In this document: positions 34,331 to 43,287 of the stretch, one piece after another
How positions within the stretch are numbered: the stretch's first letter is position 1
Layout: every line of letters begins with the position of its first letter
Source: Yaniella halotolerans DSM 15476
GTDB lineage: Bacteria > Actinomycetota > Actinomycetes > Actinomycetales > Micrococcaceae
Assembly (NCBI RefSeq): GCF_000420805.1
Contig: NZ_ATVQ01000001.1
Span: 1,364,001 to 1,428,000 of the forward strand
Reading direction: 5' to 3'
Length of the DNA: 64,000 bases
Translations under genes and position numbers: made by a program
Notes under the pieces: generated by a model
Told to the model about the DNA's origin: nothing
The model's database searches: none
The model's input: only the letters and a program-made list of their open reading frames with translations

Positions 34331-35323
34331 GTGAAGCGTTCTTGTCGCGGGAATGATCACCGGGACGTTGTGAATGGCAGGGGCCGACCACCCATTGTCG
34401 TGTGGTTTGCTTCGACTCTCCTAGGCATCGTCACCCTGGCCGGAGTCATTGTGGTCGGGGTGTCAACAGCTTCGGCAGATCTGCGGATGGAGGCCTCACC
34501 TATGCCACGGGATGCGTCGTTGTATAACGAATTCGAAGGGTCCGCGTACCACCTGTATGCCCGAGATATTGACTGGGACCAACCGGTCGGCGTCGTCTAC
34601 TACTTTGCTGGCGATTACTTCCGAAAATCTGAAAGCGTGTTCCACCACCCGCGCGGTGCGACACTGCAGACCCTAGCAGCAGAAGCAGCCGCCCGAAATA
34701 TGCTCCTCGTCGTGCCACTGAGCCCGGCGGAGCGAGGGTATGAGGGCTATACCTGGTGGGAAGACGGCGAGGACAACGCCGCCTGGTTCGGCGGGCTCCA
34801 CGGACACATCACCGCACAGTATGATCTCGCATCAGAGCAGATTTGGTTCATGGGCTACTCGGGTGGTGCAGAGTTTATTGCCCAAGAAATCCTGGCCGAT
34901 TTTCAAGAGTCCTATGGTCTTGGCGGTGCACTCATGATCGGTGGGGGAGGGCCACCCGATGCGGAAGTGAGCGTGCCGCGTGGAGTGCGCGATATCCTCG
35001 GGCTCACGTGGGTCGTTGGGGACGAGGACGTAGCAGGATCCACCAATCCGCCAGATTGGTCTGCTTTGGAAGCCGCACGGTTAGGAGAACAGTTCTATCG
35101 GCAACGCGGCTTTGAACGGACGACGCTGCAGGTCGTTGAGGACACCGATCACTTGGACTACGAACTCGATGAAGTGTTGGATGCTCACTTCGACCATTTT
35201 GGTGTGCCGCGAGTTGAGACGAACGCGGTAGTGACCGCTGTCGGATGGTCATCGCTGGGTCTAGCGATAACAGGTGGTATCGGTGGACTGTTCGCGTGGC
35301 GACGCAAACGCAAAGGGAACTAG
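34331..35323 (+). CDS. membrane-anchored alpha/beta hydrolase-like protein
   Basis: 330-aa protein with a hydrophobic N-terminal signal/anchor (VVWFASTLLGIVTLAGVIVV, ~23-42), an extracellular alpha/beta-hydrolase-like domain and a C-terminal helix (SSLGLAITGGIGGLFAW) ending RRKRKGN. The nucleophile elbow is IWFMGYSGGAEF (G-x-S-x-G). A late His in EDTDHLDY may complete the site. It is not an LPXTG protein. The start GTG 34331 has no good site; GTG 34370 (VNGRGRPP) is an alternative. The gene converges on the PPTase gene and overlaps its stop by 4 nt (35320-35323). Substrate unknown; hydrolysis of an extracellular ester or peptide is possible. Confidence 0.72.
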   Translation: MKRSCRGNDHRDVVNGRGRPPIVVWFASTLLGIVTLAGVIVVGVSTASADLRMEASPMPRDASLYNEFEGSAYHLYARDIDWDQPVGVVYYFAGDYFRKSESVFHHPRGATLQTLAAEAAARNMLLVVPLSPAERGYEGYTWWEDGEDNAAWFGGLHGHITAQYDLASEQIWFMGYSGGAEFIAQEILADFQESYGLGGALMIGGGGPPDAEVSVPRGVRDILGLTWVVGDEDVAGSTNPPDWSALEAARLGEQFYRQRGFERTTLQVVEDTDHLDYELDEVLDAHFDHFGVPRVETNAVVTAVGWSSLGLAITGGIGGLFAWRRKRKGN

Positions 35324-36009
35324 GACAACGTTCGCCAAGCCAGTCCAAGATAATACGTCTGCCCTGCAATGGTTGACGGTGCCGACAACGTCGCCCACCC
35401 GTGAGGTTGGTCTGGATGGTGGTGGGTACCGACGGCGTCAACGGCAGGATCTCGTAACAACCCGGTGCCCCACGCCTTGAGCAGCGCCTCTTTCCGAGTC
35501 CAGGCTGCGGTGACCTCGTGGACGAAATGGTCTTCCCGCAGTGTCATCAGCGCCCCGCGGTCATCAGGGTGAAACAGCGTTACGAGATCCGTCGCTTGGT
35601 CGGGTGTTTGCAGCGCCTCAAGATCGACTCCAACCGGAGTCTGAGCGGTGGCCACGACGATGAACGGAGCACACCGGGACAGCGAGGTCCACAGTTGCGC
35701 TGAATTCGTGGTCGCATGCGAGTTGAGTTTTGCGCTCGCAGCACGGGCACAACGCGGATTGGCATGGCCTACGGCAGGATGAAGCACCACCTTGGAATGG
35801 TGTGCCTCAAGTTGCTCGGCGGCAGCACGTGCCAGAAAACTCTTCGCCCCCGTCGGATCGCTGTCATTGGGCTCGATCCATCCCAGGCCGGCGAGTTGTT
35901 CGGTGGTGGCACGGTGGACTCTCACATGCTGGGGGAGGCCAGGGGGCCTCCACCTCAGCGCATCAAGAGATATTGCGTCTGGATTGTGCCGGAGCACTTG
36001 ACCAGACAT
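35320..36009 (-). CDS. 4'-phosphopantetheinyl transferase superfamily protein
   Basis: PPTase-superfamily enzyme (229 aa from ATG 36009) that would transfer phosphopantetheine from CoA to a carrier-protein serine. The two signatures are visible: TPVGVDLEALQ (metal Asp and Glu) and AAWTRKEALLKAWGTGL (WxxKEA). Length and spacing fit the Sfp-type rather than AcpS. It lies 23 nt after the DUF418-like gene and at the end of the Pls-like operon, so the natural target is the carrier domain of that synthetase. A longer frame to 36138 would overlap the upstream gene. Confidence 0.85.
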   Translation of the reverse strand: MSGQVLRHNPDAISLDALRWRPPGLPQHVRVHRATTEQLAGLGWIEPNDSDPTGAKSFLARAAAEQLEAHHSKVVLHPAVGHANPRCARAASAKLNSHATTNSAQLWTSLSRCAPFIVVATAQTPVGVDLEALQTPDQATDLVTLFHPDDRGALMTLREDHFVHEVTAAWTRKEALLKAWGTGLLRDPAVDAVGTHHHPDQPHGWATLSAPSTIAGQTYYLGLAWRTLS

Positions 36010-36032
36010 AAGTGACAACCCACCGTCCTGTT

Positions 36033-37364
36033 TTAGCTGCGTGCTCGGGGATGTGCCGGCATGCAAGCCTGCGTGGCGAAGGTGGCTACGCGCGAGACGC
36101 AATACTCCAGTGGGCCGTGTGAAAACAGCCTGCGCCACAGCGTGGCGAAGGCGACCAGGACGATCACTTCGAACGTGAACAGGGCCCAGCCGGTGACGAG
36201 ACTATCAAACAAGGTCAGGAGGAAGAGGTGTCCAACATAGATGGTGATTGGCATGGTGCCAACGTCGATGATCGGCCGTAGCAGTTGCGGAAGTTTCCGG
36301 ATCAGTGCGATCAGCAGTCCAATGGCGGCCAACGAGAAGCCACAACTGGCGGCGATTGACCACGGAGTACTGGCCATCGGGGCTGCACTGAGTAACCAGC
36401 CTGGCGTAGTCGTTGGCAGTGCACCATCGGAACCGAAAACGAGGAAGCGGTCGATTTGTGTCTGAGACGCGTCGGCCATCGAACTTCTCATGGTGTTGTA
36501 GCCCTCTGGACTACGCACTAGAAACCACGATGTGAGTTTGGCTCCGAATCCAATAATGAGTCCCACGGTCAGTAACAGTAGTGGCGTACCAGGACGCAAT
36601 AAGGTCAATCGCCCAATGGCCAACCCCAGGCAGAGGAAGGTAATCCAGGTCAGCGCAGGGAACGATCCTGTCAGTAAGACGGTGGAGACCACGCCGGCTG
36701 GATCTTGGAACACGTGTGAAAAGACCGGGTTGACGTAGTGTCCGGCGCCTTGAAGCTGATAATCGAATGCATAGCGAATAAGGGGTGTGAGCAGGATAAG
36801 GACCCCGGTCACCACCAACAGTTGGCGACCGCGTAACGCATATAACGGGAGGGCCAAGAGATACATCGCCCCGATGTAGACGAGGATATCGGATTCCGGC
36901 AGCTCGACCAGGGAGTTGACCACCAGACCGAGTCCCACGAGTAACACGGCCTGAAATCCAATGTTTAACAACGACCTGTCAAAGGCTCGGCCCACATAAC
37001 GCGTATTGGCGCCGGTATCGAATGCCAAACCGATGCCGGCTATGACACAAAACAGAGCGGTTGCTGTTCCTGCAAAGAGCGTCCATGTCCAGGTTGCTTC
37101 ACCGGTGGACGGGTCGAGACGGGGCAAGGTGTGTACCGCCACCATGGCTAGGAGAGCAAACCCTTTACCCGCGTGGACGCCGATGAACCGTTGTTCGAAT
37201 AAGCGCCGACGTTTTTCTGCGGGTGTCGGTAGATATTCCGCAAAGGCCCCGTTGACCGATGGGCTGGCGGATTCCCCCGTCCAGCGGGGTCTGGGCGGTC
37301 GAGGACCGGGTGCTGGTGGAATATCCAGCGGTACGGTTGCGGGGGCGTGCTTCTCTATGGTCAT
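36033..37364 (-). CDS. DUF418/HGSNAT-like membrane acyltransferase, copy 1
   Basis: Polytopic membrane protein (443 aa, about 10 hydrophobic segments) with a ~60-residue Pro-rich cytoplasmic N-terminus. The start of the membrane part, RFIGVHAGKGFALLAMVAVH, has the family's H in helix 1 (transmembrane acyl transfer in HGSNAT). GSDGALPTTTPGWLL, MPITIYVGHLFLLTL and the C-terminal SHGPLEYCVSR recur in the paralogue at 41977. ATG has GGAGAG upstream. It lies 39 nt after the Pls-like synthetase and may acylate or move its product. Confidence 0.8.
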   Translation of the reverse strand: MTIEKHAPATVPLDIPPAPGPRPPRPRWTGESASPSVNGAFAEYLPTPAEKRRRLFEQRFIGVHAGKGFALLAMVAVHTLPRLDPSTGEATWTWTLFAGTATALFCVIAGIGLAFDTGANTRYVGRAFDRSLLNIGFQAVLLVGLGLVVNSLVELPESDILVYIGAMYLLALPLYALRGRQLLVVTGVLILLTPLIRYAFDYQLQGAGHYVNPVFSHVFQDPAGVVSTVLLTGSFPALTWITFLCLGLAIGRLTLLRPGTPLLLLTVGLIIGFGAKLTSWFLVRSPEGYNTMRSSMADASQTQIDRFLVFGSDGALPTTTPGWLLSAAPMASTPWSIAASCGFSLAAIGLLIALIRKLPQLLRPIIDVGTMPITIYVGHLFLLTLFDSLVTGWALFTFEVIVLVAFATLWRRLFSHGPLEYCVSRVATFATQACMPAHPRARS

Positions 37365-37403
37365 AAAACTCTCCGTGTCAGTAGGTGTGTGAGGAGTTCT
37401 CGG

Positions 37404-40400
37404 CTAGTTCTGCAACACAGCCGGGCGGTCCGTGTGGATAAATTGAACGGGGTTGCCTTGCCAGTAGGTATTTGGTGGCAGGGTTTCGTCGCGTAGGACG
37501 AGTGAGTCGACACCCACAACGGCCTTGGTGCCGATCGTGGAACCGGGCAACATGAAACTCGAGGCGCCCAGGGTGCCGCCTGGTTCAATTCGTGTGCGGG
37601 ATAATTCCATAACGCGGTCCTGGAAGAGGTGTGTTTGCAGCACGGTGCCGCGGTTGATGGTGGCTTGGTCGCCGATTTCGATGAGGTCGAATTCGGGCAG
37701 CCACCAGGTTTCACACCACACGTTGCGGCCGATCTTGCTACCCATCAGGCGGGCATAGACGTTGAAGAGTGGAGAACCGATGCTCACTCGAACCAGTGCG
37801 GGGACAGCTAAGGACTCTGAAAAGACATCGGCTAATTCGTTGCGCCACACGAAGGTGCTAAACAGCGGGTATTCGGTAGGACGGAAACGACCAACTAATA
37901 ACCACTTCGCTGCGACGGCAATTAAGGAGGCAACAATTCCGGTGGCCAGGGTCAGCGGCATGGCAGCTGCAACCGTGATCCCAAGGACGGTCAGATGCGA
38001 TTCGGTGGCCGCAAGCTGCGTCATGTACACGGCGTTCAAAGCGACAACCAGTCCCAATTCGATCCACACGGTGAGCATGAACGGCAGGAAGCGGAAGATC
38101 TCGACCGAACCCCGGGCCCACTTGATGCGCCGAGGTGGATGATAGGTGGCCTCTGCGTCGGCTTCTTGAATGGTGCGTGGGATGGACTGCGCTGGCCGGC
38201 CCAACCATGATGTACCGGTGGGAGCAAAGCGCGGTGTCGAGGACATGACGGCGATCAACGCCTCAGGAGGTAGGTCGGTATCGGGCCCAACAATGGCTGA
38301 GTTCCCAATAAATGTGCCCTCACCGATCACGGTGGTGCCGATATGAACCCAACCGCGACGGTGCCGTGTGCTGGTCACTAGTGCATGGTCGGCGATGAAT
38401 GTGCGATCCTGCAACCAGGTGAGGTGCGGGACGGTTTCAATCGTGGAAATCTCGGTATCTTTGCCGACTTTGGCACCCAAGAGGCGTAGAAATGTCGGGG
38501 TCGCAAGTGAAGCGTAGAGCGGATAGACGGAAATCAGGGTGCGCTGCAACAGCGCTTGGGTCAACCAGACGGCCCACCCGGTCGCTGAAGCTTCCAGAAA
38601 GTAGCCGGGGACAATCCAGCCAGCCAAAATTCTGATCAGAATAATCACGAGCGCCAACCAGGTCAGCACCATCAGCACCGCAATAAGTGGCACCCACGCT
38701 GCGAGGATGAGTGCGACTTCTTCAAAACGCTGCAGCTCTAAGATAAAAGGAAACACGATTGCTGCGCCGGGAATGATCGCCAGCACAGGCAGCAGCGTCA
38801 TGAGAGACAAGCCGGCACCATGTGCCAACACCTGGGTGGATTTACGCCAGCCCCGTAAGTCACGACGCAGGAGTCGGTGGTGGGGCCAAGATGCTCCAGC
38901 GTCCCCTTCATAGCGAATTGGCGACCCACCCCAGAGCTCGCCCTCTGGAATATCGCGGTTGACGTGGGAACCGGGCAGGATCTCGCTAAAAGCACCCACG
39001 GTTACACCGGGATCAACGATCGAACGTGTGCCGATGCGTGCCCCATCTTCTACGGTAATCGCGCCAACGTGGACGATCCCGCCTTCGATCCAATAGCCGT
39101 TTAGATCAGCTTCGAACTCAACGGTTGCTTGGGTACCTACCGTGACGAGTCCGCTGACCGGAGGCAGACTAGCAATATGTGTGCCGTGGCCCACCCGGTT
39201 GCCCATCATCCGATAAAACGTCCGAGCAAAAACGGTGCCGGCAACCGATTCTAAGCGCAGTGAATGCAGGAACCGTTCGGCGGCCCACAGCCGCACATGT
39301 GTCCATCCACCGCGCTGGTACGAACCGGGTTTAATGCCAATGGTGAGCAGGCGAGCGACCGCACTGGCTTGCAGCATTTTTCCGGGGGTAGAAAACATCA
39401 GCAGCCAGCCCAGCAGTACTGGAAGCAGCGGTACGGTGGGGACCCAGCCGGCATCGACGGTCCAACCCAGTAGCCACACCACGGCGATTAACGCGACAAC
39501 ATAGCGCAGTGCATTGACCCCGTAATTGGCGATAATAAAACCCAGTTGGAACACTTTGGGCCAAAAGGGTAGCGGATCCGGCATCGGTCGATCGGACTCG
39601 ACGCTCTCTAAAGCATCCAAATATGCTGCCATTGAGGACAGTGTTGGGTGAGCGTAGAGTTCGCGAATTTCAGCGGTGGGATGCGAGGTGCGGATATTGG
39701 CCATCAAGCGAGCCACCTGCACTGATCCACCGCCGATCTCAAAAAAGTTCGTTTCCGACGACATTGGCAACGGCCCCAGTTGATCGACCCACAGGTCTTT
39801 CAACCAGGCTTCGGTGATTGAGAGATCAGAATGGTCATCCGTATCGTCGCTAGGCAGCGGCCACGGCAGGGCTTTGCGATCGACCTTCCCAGATGTTTTC
39901 ATCGGGAGTTCGTCAACCACAGCCAACATTGGGACCACACCCCCGGGCAACCGTTGCGACATCAGGTGTCGAGCCTGGGCAACGTCGATGGTCTCGCCGG
40001 GCTGCTCGGTGAGGTAACCGACCAAAATTTCGGCGCCACCATTGGTTTTTTGCAGAACAGCGGCACCGGCACTCACCCCCGGCACCTCCATGAGGTATTC
40101 ATCGACCTCACCAAGCTCAATGCGCTTGCCGCCGAGCTTGATCTGATCATCGGTGCGGCCAACGAAAATTAGTCCTGTTGGCTCAGCGACAACCATGTCA
40201 CCGGTACGATAAGCACGTTCCCAGCCCAGCGATTCCAGCGGAGCGTATTGAACGGCGTCGCGTTCGGCATCGAGATAGCGTGCGACACCGACGCCACCGA
40301 CCACGAGTTCACCGGTATCACCCCATTGCACGGGCTGCTCAGTGACCGGATCAACGACGGCCAAATGCCAGCCGGTAATCGGCCGGCCGATACGAACAGG

Positions 40401-41402
40401 GGGCTCTGGGGTCATGATGGCGCCCGATACGATGACCGTGGTCTCGGTAGGGCCGTAGGTATTCCAAATTTCGCGACCCGGTTTTTCAAGGCGAACGATC
40501 AAATCCAGGTGGATTGCTTCGCCTCCAAAAATCAGCAGGCGAACAGCATCCAAGGACTCTGGTGGCCAGAGGGATGCCAGCGTTGGCACCGTGGAGACCA
40601 CGGTGATCGCCTGATCTACGATCCATTTTCCGAGATCGGGCCCGGAACGAACGACATCGCGTGGTGCTGCGACCAATGTGCCGCCGCGCCGCCATGCAAG
40701 CCACATCTCTTCGCAAGAAGCATCGAAGGCAACCGATAGGCCTGCCATGACGCGGTCTCCCGGATGGATCGGTTGCTGGCTGAGAAAAAGATCAGCCTCA
40801 ACATCCACCAGCGCTGCGGCAGACCGATGCGTCACCGCAACGCCTTTGGGCTTGCCTGTCGACCCCGAAGTGAAGAGCACCCAGGCGTCGTCTTCCGGTG
40901 TTGGCGGTGGGTATCCACCACCGTGCGCCTGGCGTTGCAGAGCTGGTTCATACGGTGTGATGTCTAGGGATTCGCCGATGACGGCGGCGACGTCTGCTTC
41001 TGCAAACACTGTGACAGCTCGTTCGTCAGGGTCATCCCAATCTACGGGAACGTAGGCTGCCCCGGCTTGCATAATTGCAAGGATTGCCACGTAGAGATCC
41101 GTGGTTCCGGAGGGGACCCGGACGCCAACTCGATCGCCGCGACGCACACCGGCTTCGTTGAGTCCGTCGGCTACAGCAAGAACACGCTCGTTGAGCTGTG
41201 CGTAGGTTAATTCTTCTGAGTCGGATTCCAAGGCCGGAGTGTCTGGATACCGAGCTACTGTCGATTGAAATACTTCAACGAGAGTCCGCTGTGCAGGGGG
41301 TTCCTCGTGTCCGTATATTGCAAAAACCGGATGATCGAGTCGCTCATCCCGTTCTAGTTCTCTTCCGTCTGAGCGATCGGTGTGAGAAGTCGTAGCCGTC
41401 AA
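37404..41402 (-). CDS. Pls-like single-module NRPS (poly(amino acid) synthetase)
   Basis: 1,332-residue enzyme (1,339 from an upstream ATG at 41423). Numbered from that ATG: an adenylation domain at ~45-520 (LFTSGSTGKPKG 183-194; NTYGPTETT 321-329; SGKVDRK with Lys513), a carrier domain with Ser567 (NFFEIGGGSVQV), then membrane segments alternating with three left-handed beta-helix domains at ~745-870, ~1000-1100 and ~1215-1339. There is no condensation or thioesterase domain. This matches Pls, the epsilon-poly-lysine synthetase, in length and order. The Stachelhaus positions read D-A-E-S-I-G-T-V-I-K, like codes I recall for lysine (e.g. BacB). TTG 41402 has GAGG 8 nt upstream; ATG 41423 has none. 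The PPTase at 35320 probably activates it. Confidence 0.88.
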   Translation of the reverse strand: MTATTSHTDRSDGRELERDERLDHPVFAIYGHEEPPAQRTLVEVFQSTVARYPDTPALESDSEELTYAQLNERVLAVADGLNEAGVRRGDRVGVRVPSGTTDLYVAILAIMQAGAAYVPVDWDDPDERAVTVFAEADVAAVIGESLDITPYEPALQRQAHGGGYPPPTPEDDAWVLFTSGSTGKPKGVAVTHRSAAALVDVEADLFLSQQPIHPGDRVMAGLSVAFDASCEEMWLAWRRGGTLVAAPRDVVRSGPDLGKWIVDQAITVVSTVPTLASLWPPESLDAVRLLIFGGEAIHLDLIVRLEKPGREIWNTYGPTETTVIVSGAIMTPEPPVRIGRPITGWHLAVVDPVTEQPVQWGDTGELVVGGVGVARYLDAERDAVQYAPLESLGWERAYRTGDMVVAEPTGLIFVGRTDDQIKLGGKRIELGEVDEYLMEVPGVSAGAAVLQKTNGGAEILVGYLTEQPGETIDVAQARHLMSQRLPGGVVPMLAVVDELPMKTSGKVDRKALPWPLPSDDTDDHSDLSITEAWLKDLWVDQLGPLPMSSETNFFEIGGGSVQVARLMANIRTSHPTAEIRELYAHPTLSSMAAYLDALESVESDRPMPDPLPFWPKVFQLGFIIANYGVNALRYVVALIAVVWLLGWTVDAGWVPTVPLLPVLLGWLLMFSTPGKMLQASAVARLLTIGIKPGSYQRGGWTHVRLWAAERFLHSLRLESVAGTVFARTFYRMMGNRVGHGTHIASLPPVSGLVTVGTQATVEFEADLNGYWIEGGIVHVGAITVEDGARIGTRSIVDPGVTVGAFSEILPGSHVNRDIPEGELWGGSPIRYEGDAGASWPHHRLLRRDLRGWRKSTQVLAHGAGLSLMTLLPVLAIIPGAAIVFPFILELQRFEEVALILAAWVPLIAVLMVLTWLALVIILIRILAGWIVPGYFLEASATGWAVWLTQALLQRTLISVYPLYASLATPTFLRLLGAKVGKDTEISTIETVPHLTWLQDRTFIADHALVTSTRHRRGWVHIGTTVIGEGTFIGNSAIVGPDTDLPPEALIAVMSSTPRFAPTGTSWLGRPAQSIPRTIQEADAEATYHPPRRIKWARGSVEIFRFLPFMLTVWIELGLVVALNAVYMTQLAATESHLTVLGITVAAAMPLTLATGIVASLIAVAAKWLLVGRFRPTEYPLFSTFVWRNELADVFSESLAVPALVRVSIGSPLFNVYARLMGSKIGRNVWCETWWLPEFDLIEIGDQATINRGTVLQTHLFQDRVMELSRTRIEPGGTLGASSFMLPGSTIGTKAVVGVDSLVLRDETLPPNTYWQGNPVQFIHTDRPAVLQN

Positions 41403-41976
41403 AATGTCTACCTCTAAATTCATTTGTATTCTGAAAACACTTGACTTTTTCAGTACTTTAAATCACTGTCCGTCTAGACATGCTTGATTCTTTCGTTTAG
41501 AAAGTCAATCAAGTTGCTCGGGTGACTCCTAAGTAATCGACGCTTTTATGGGTAGAGTGTGCAGCTAGGTATCCGTTTATTGTGGCGGAAAAAATACTTG
41601 AATGTCGCAAGTTCCTTGCAATAGTGCCGATTTCAACTAATGCAAATTTGAGGTAGTTGATGGCTGATGTGGGCCTTCTTAGGTGTGAGGTGCGTTACAG
41701 TCAAGCTTTTGCGGAATCTGGAGTGCTTCTGTTGCGTCTAGACACGTCAAGTTTGCTGCGCTTGTACATTAAAGCGTTCTTACACCTGCGGAGTATCGGT
41801 ATTTGTTCAACAATATCCGGGTATTCGGAGCTGAAACTTGGCTGCGAAGATGCTGGGCAAAATGACGATGAGCCTCACAAAATCAAACTTGCCGTATCGA
41901 CGCGACGTTACTGTTCAATATTCTGGTTGAGAGCCCAGATTCTGGAGGGCTGCAGCAGTCCTCGCAGGGGAGAGAT
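41403..41976. other. AT-rich divergent promoter region of the Pls-like locus
   Basis: No convincing gene in 574 nt of visibly lower G+C than its surroundings. A palindrome at 41483-41513 lies about 80 nt from the synthetase start. A 107-codon plus-strand frame at 41657 is rejected. The 41977 ribosome site GGGGAGAG is at the right end. Confidence 0.5.
41483..41513. promoter_or_regulatory. imperfect palindrome upstream of the Pls-like synthetase
   Basis: CTTGATTCTTTC pairs with GAAAG-tc-AATCAAG (12 bp with a 2-nt bulge). It may be an operator, or a hairpin in the synthetase mRNA leader. Confidence 0.35.
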
Positions 41977-43179
41977 ATGACTACTAGCACCACAGGCCGC
42001 CGCGTCGTTGCCGTTGATATCACGCGCGCATTAGCCATCATTGGCATGATTGCAGTGCATTCGTTATACGCCTATAACGCGCAAGGCGGACCGAGCCTGA
42101 GCTATTCACTGGCTGCTGGAAAGTCTGCCGCTGCGTTCGCCGTCCTGGCAGGCGTGAGTATCTCGTTTATTGTTGGCCGGAAGCGACTTGCGGGTCCGGC
42201 GGCCCGAGGCAAGATCGCCTCACTTATGGCTCGTGCTGGAGTCATTGGCATCATTGGGCTGCTGCTGGGATATACCGATGGTGAGATAGCCGTGGTTATT
42301 CTGCCCTACTATGCAGCGATGTTTGCACTCGCGATTCCTCTAGCAGCGCTGTCTACCCGTGCGCTAGTGATAACCGGGCTGTCGATATTGTTCACTATGC
42401 CCGTGCTGAGTCAATTGCTGCGTCCCCACGTGCCCGATGGTCTGCCGCGCCAACTCGATTTCGTTTATCTTTTTACGGCCCCAGCGGAATTTGCCTCGGA
42501 TGTTTTCTTGACCGGACAGTTTCCCGCGCTCGTGTGGATGTTTTATATCTGCGTCGGGCTCATAATCGGTCGGTGCCACCTGCGCTCGTTCAAGACTATC
42601 GTGAGCATGCTTGGGCTCGGTGCGGCAATGGTTGGTGTCGCGGCCTTCGCCTCCTGGTATATTTTGCAGCTAGCTGGCGTTGCAGGGCACCTGCGCACTA
42701 CCGTCTCTGCTGAGCATGCCGCCACACTGTTGAGTTTTGGTGGTGATGGTTCGGTGCCAACCTCCAGTTGGTGGTGGCTTGCACTCAATACGCCTCATAC
42801 CGGGACACCCCTAGATCTCCTCACCACGACGGGTTATACGATGCTTGTTTTGGGATTCCTGTTGGGGCTCGAGCGCATCCTGCCAGGACACATCCACCGA
42901 GTCTTCACTATGCTGTCCTTCCCATTAGCGGCTGCCGGGACGATGGCGCTGACCGTATACGTTGGTCACATCATCTTTATTAACTCGCCGTTGGACGCGG
43001 CTGGGGCGGTATCCACTTTCTGGTGGCAGCTCGTTGTCATCGGGGTGGTGTCTAGTGTTTGGAGCGTGTTGTTTGATCGGGGGCCGCTTGAAGGAATGGT
43101 CACTTCAGTAACGAAGTTCGTAGAGCGACGTACCAATCTGAGACATCAACGCGCCAAAGAAGCGGTGGGCCACCGATAA
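41977..43179 (+). CDS. DUF418/HGSNAT-like membrane acyltransferase, copy 2
   Basis: Membrane protein (400 aa, about 10-11 segments). Helix 1 is VVAVDITRALAIIGMIAVHS, with the His in the same place as copy 1. FGGDGSVPTSSWWWLALNTP, MALTVYVGHIIFI and FDRGPLEGMV align with the 36033 gene, so the two are paralogues. ATG follows GGGGAGAG. It lacks copy 1's Pro-rich tail. It is divergent from the synthetase operon and ahead of the SIP gene. Confidence 0.8.
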   Translation: MTTSTTGRRVVAVDITRALAIIGMIAVHSLYAYNAQGGPSLSYSLAAGKSAAAFAVLAGVSISFIVGRKRLAGPAARGKIASLMARAGVIGIIGLLLGYTDGEIAVVILPYYAAMFALAIPLAALSTRALVITGLSILFTMPVLSQLLRPHVPDGLPRQLDFVYLFTAPAEFASDVFLTGQFPALVWMFYICVGLIIGRCHLRSFKTIVSMLGLGAAMVGVAAFASWYILQLAGVAGHLRTTVSAEHAATLLSFGGDGSVPTSSWWWLALNTPHTGTPLDLLTTTGYTMLVLGFLLGLERILPGHIHRVFTMLSFPLAAAGTMALTVYVGHIIFINSPLDAAGAVSTFWWQLVVIGVVSSVWSVLFDRGPLEGMVTSVTKFVERRTNLRHQRAKEAVGHR

Positions 43180-43223
43180 TCCCGGCTTCGTCGCGGAGTC
43201 TTTTGCGTTTGGGAACCTTGGCC

Positions 43224-43242
43224 TTAGGCTAGCCTTAGTGAA
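43224..43242. promoter_or_regulatory. DtxR/IdeR-type iron box
   Basis: TTAGGCTAGCCTTAGTGAA matches the DtxR consensus TTAGGTTAGSCTAACCTAA at 14 of 19 positions by my alignment. It lies 46 nt before the TTG start of the SIP-family gene, a typical Fe2+-repressor position. A second palindrome, AATAGC-TAAT-GCTATT (43241-43256), overlaps its end. Confidence 0.7.
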
Positions 43243-43287
43243 TAGCTAATGCTATTATGACCTATTTTCTGATTTCGGAGGAACTCT

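Noticed and set aside
37404-41402. siderophore NRPS reading for the 1.3-kb-residue protein
   Set aside because: No condensation or thioesterase domain; the beta-helix/membrane tail matches the Pls type, and the nearby iron box serves the SIP gene.
41657-41980. 107-codon plus-strand frame before the DUF418-like gene
   Set aside because: AT-rich region, no domain, overlaps the next start; likely chance.
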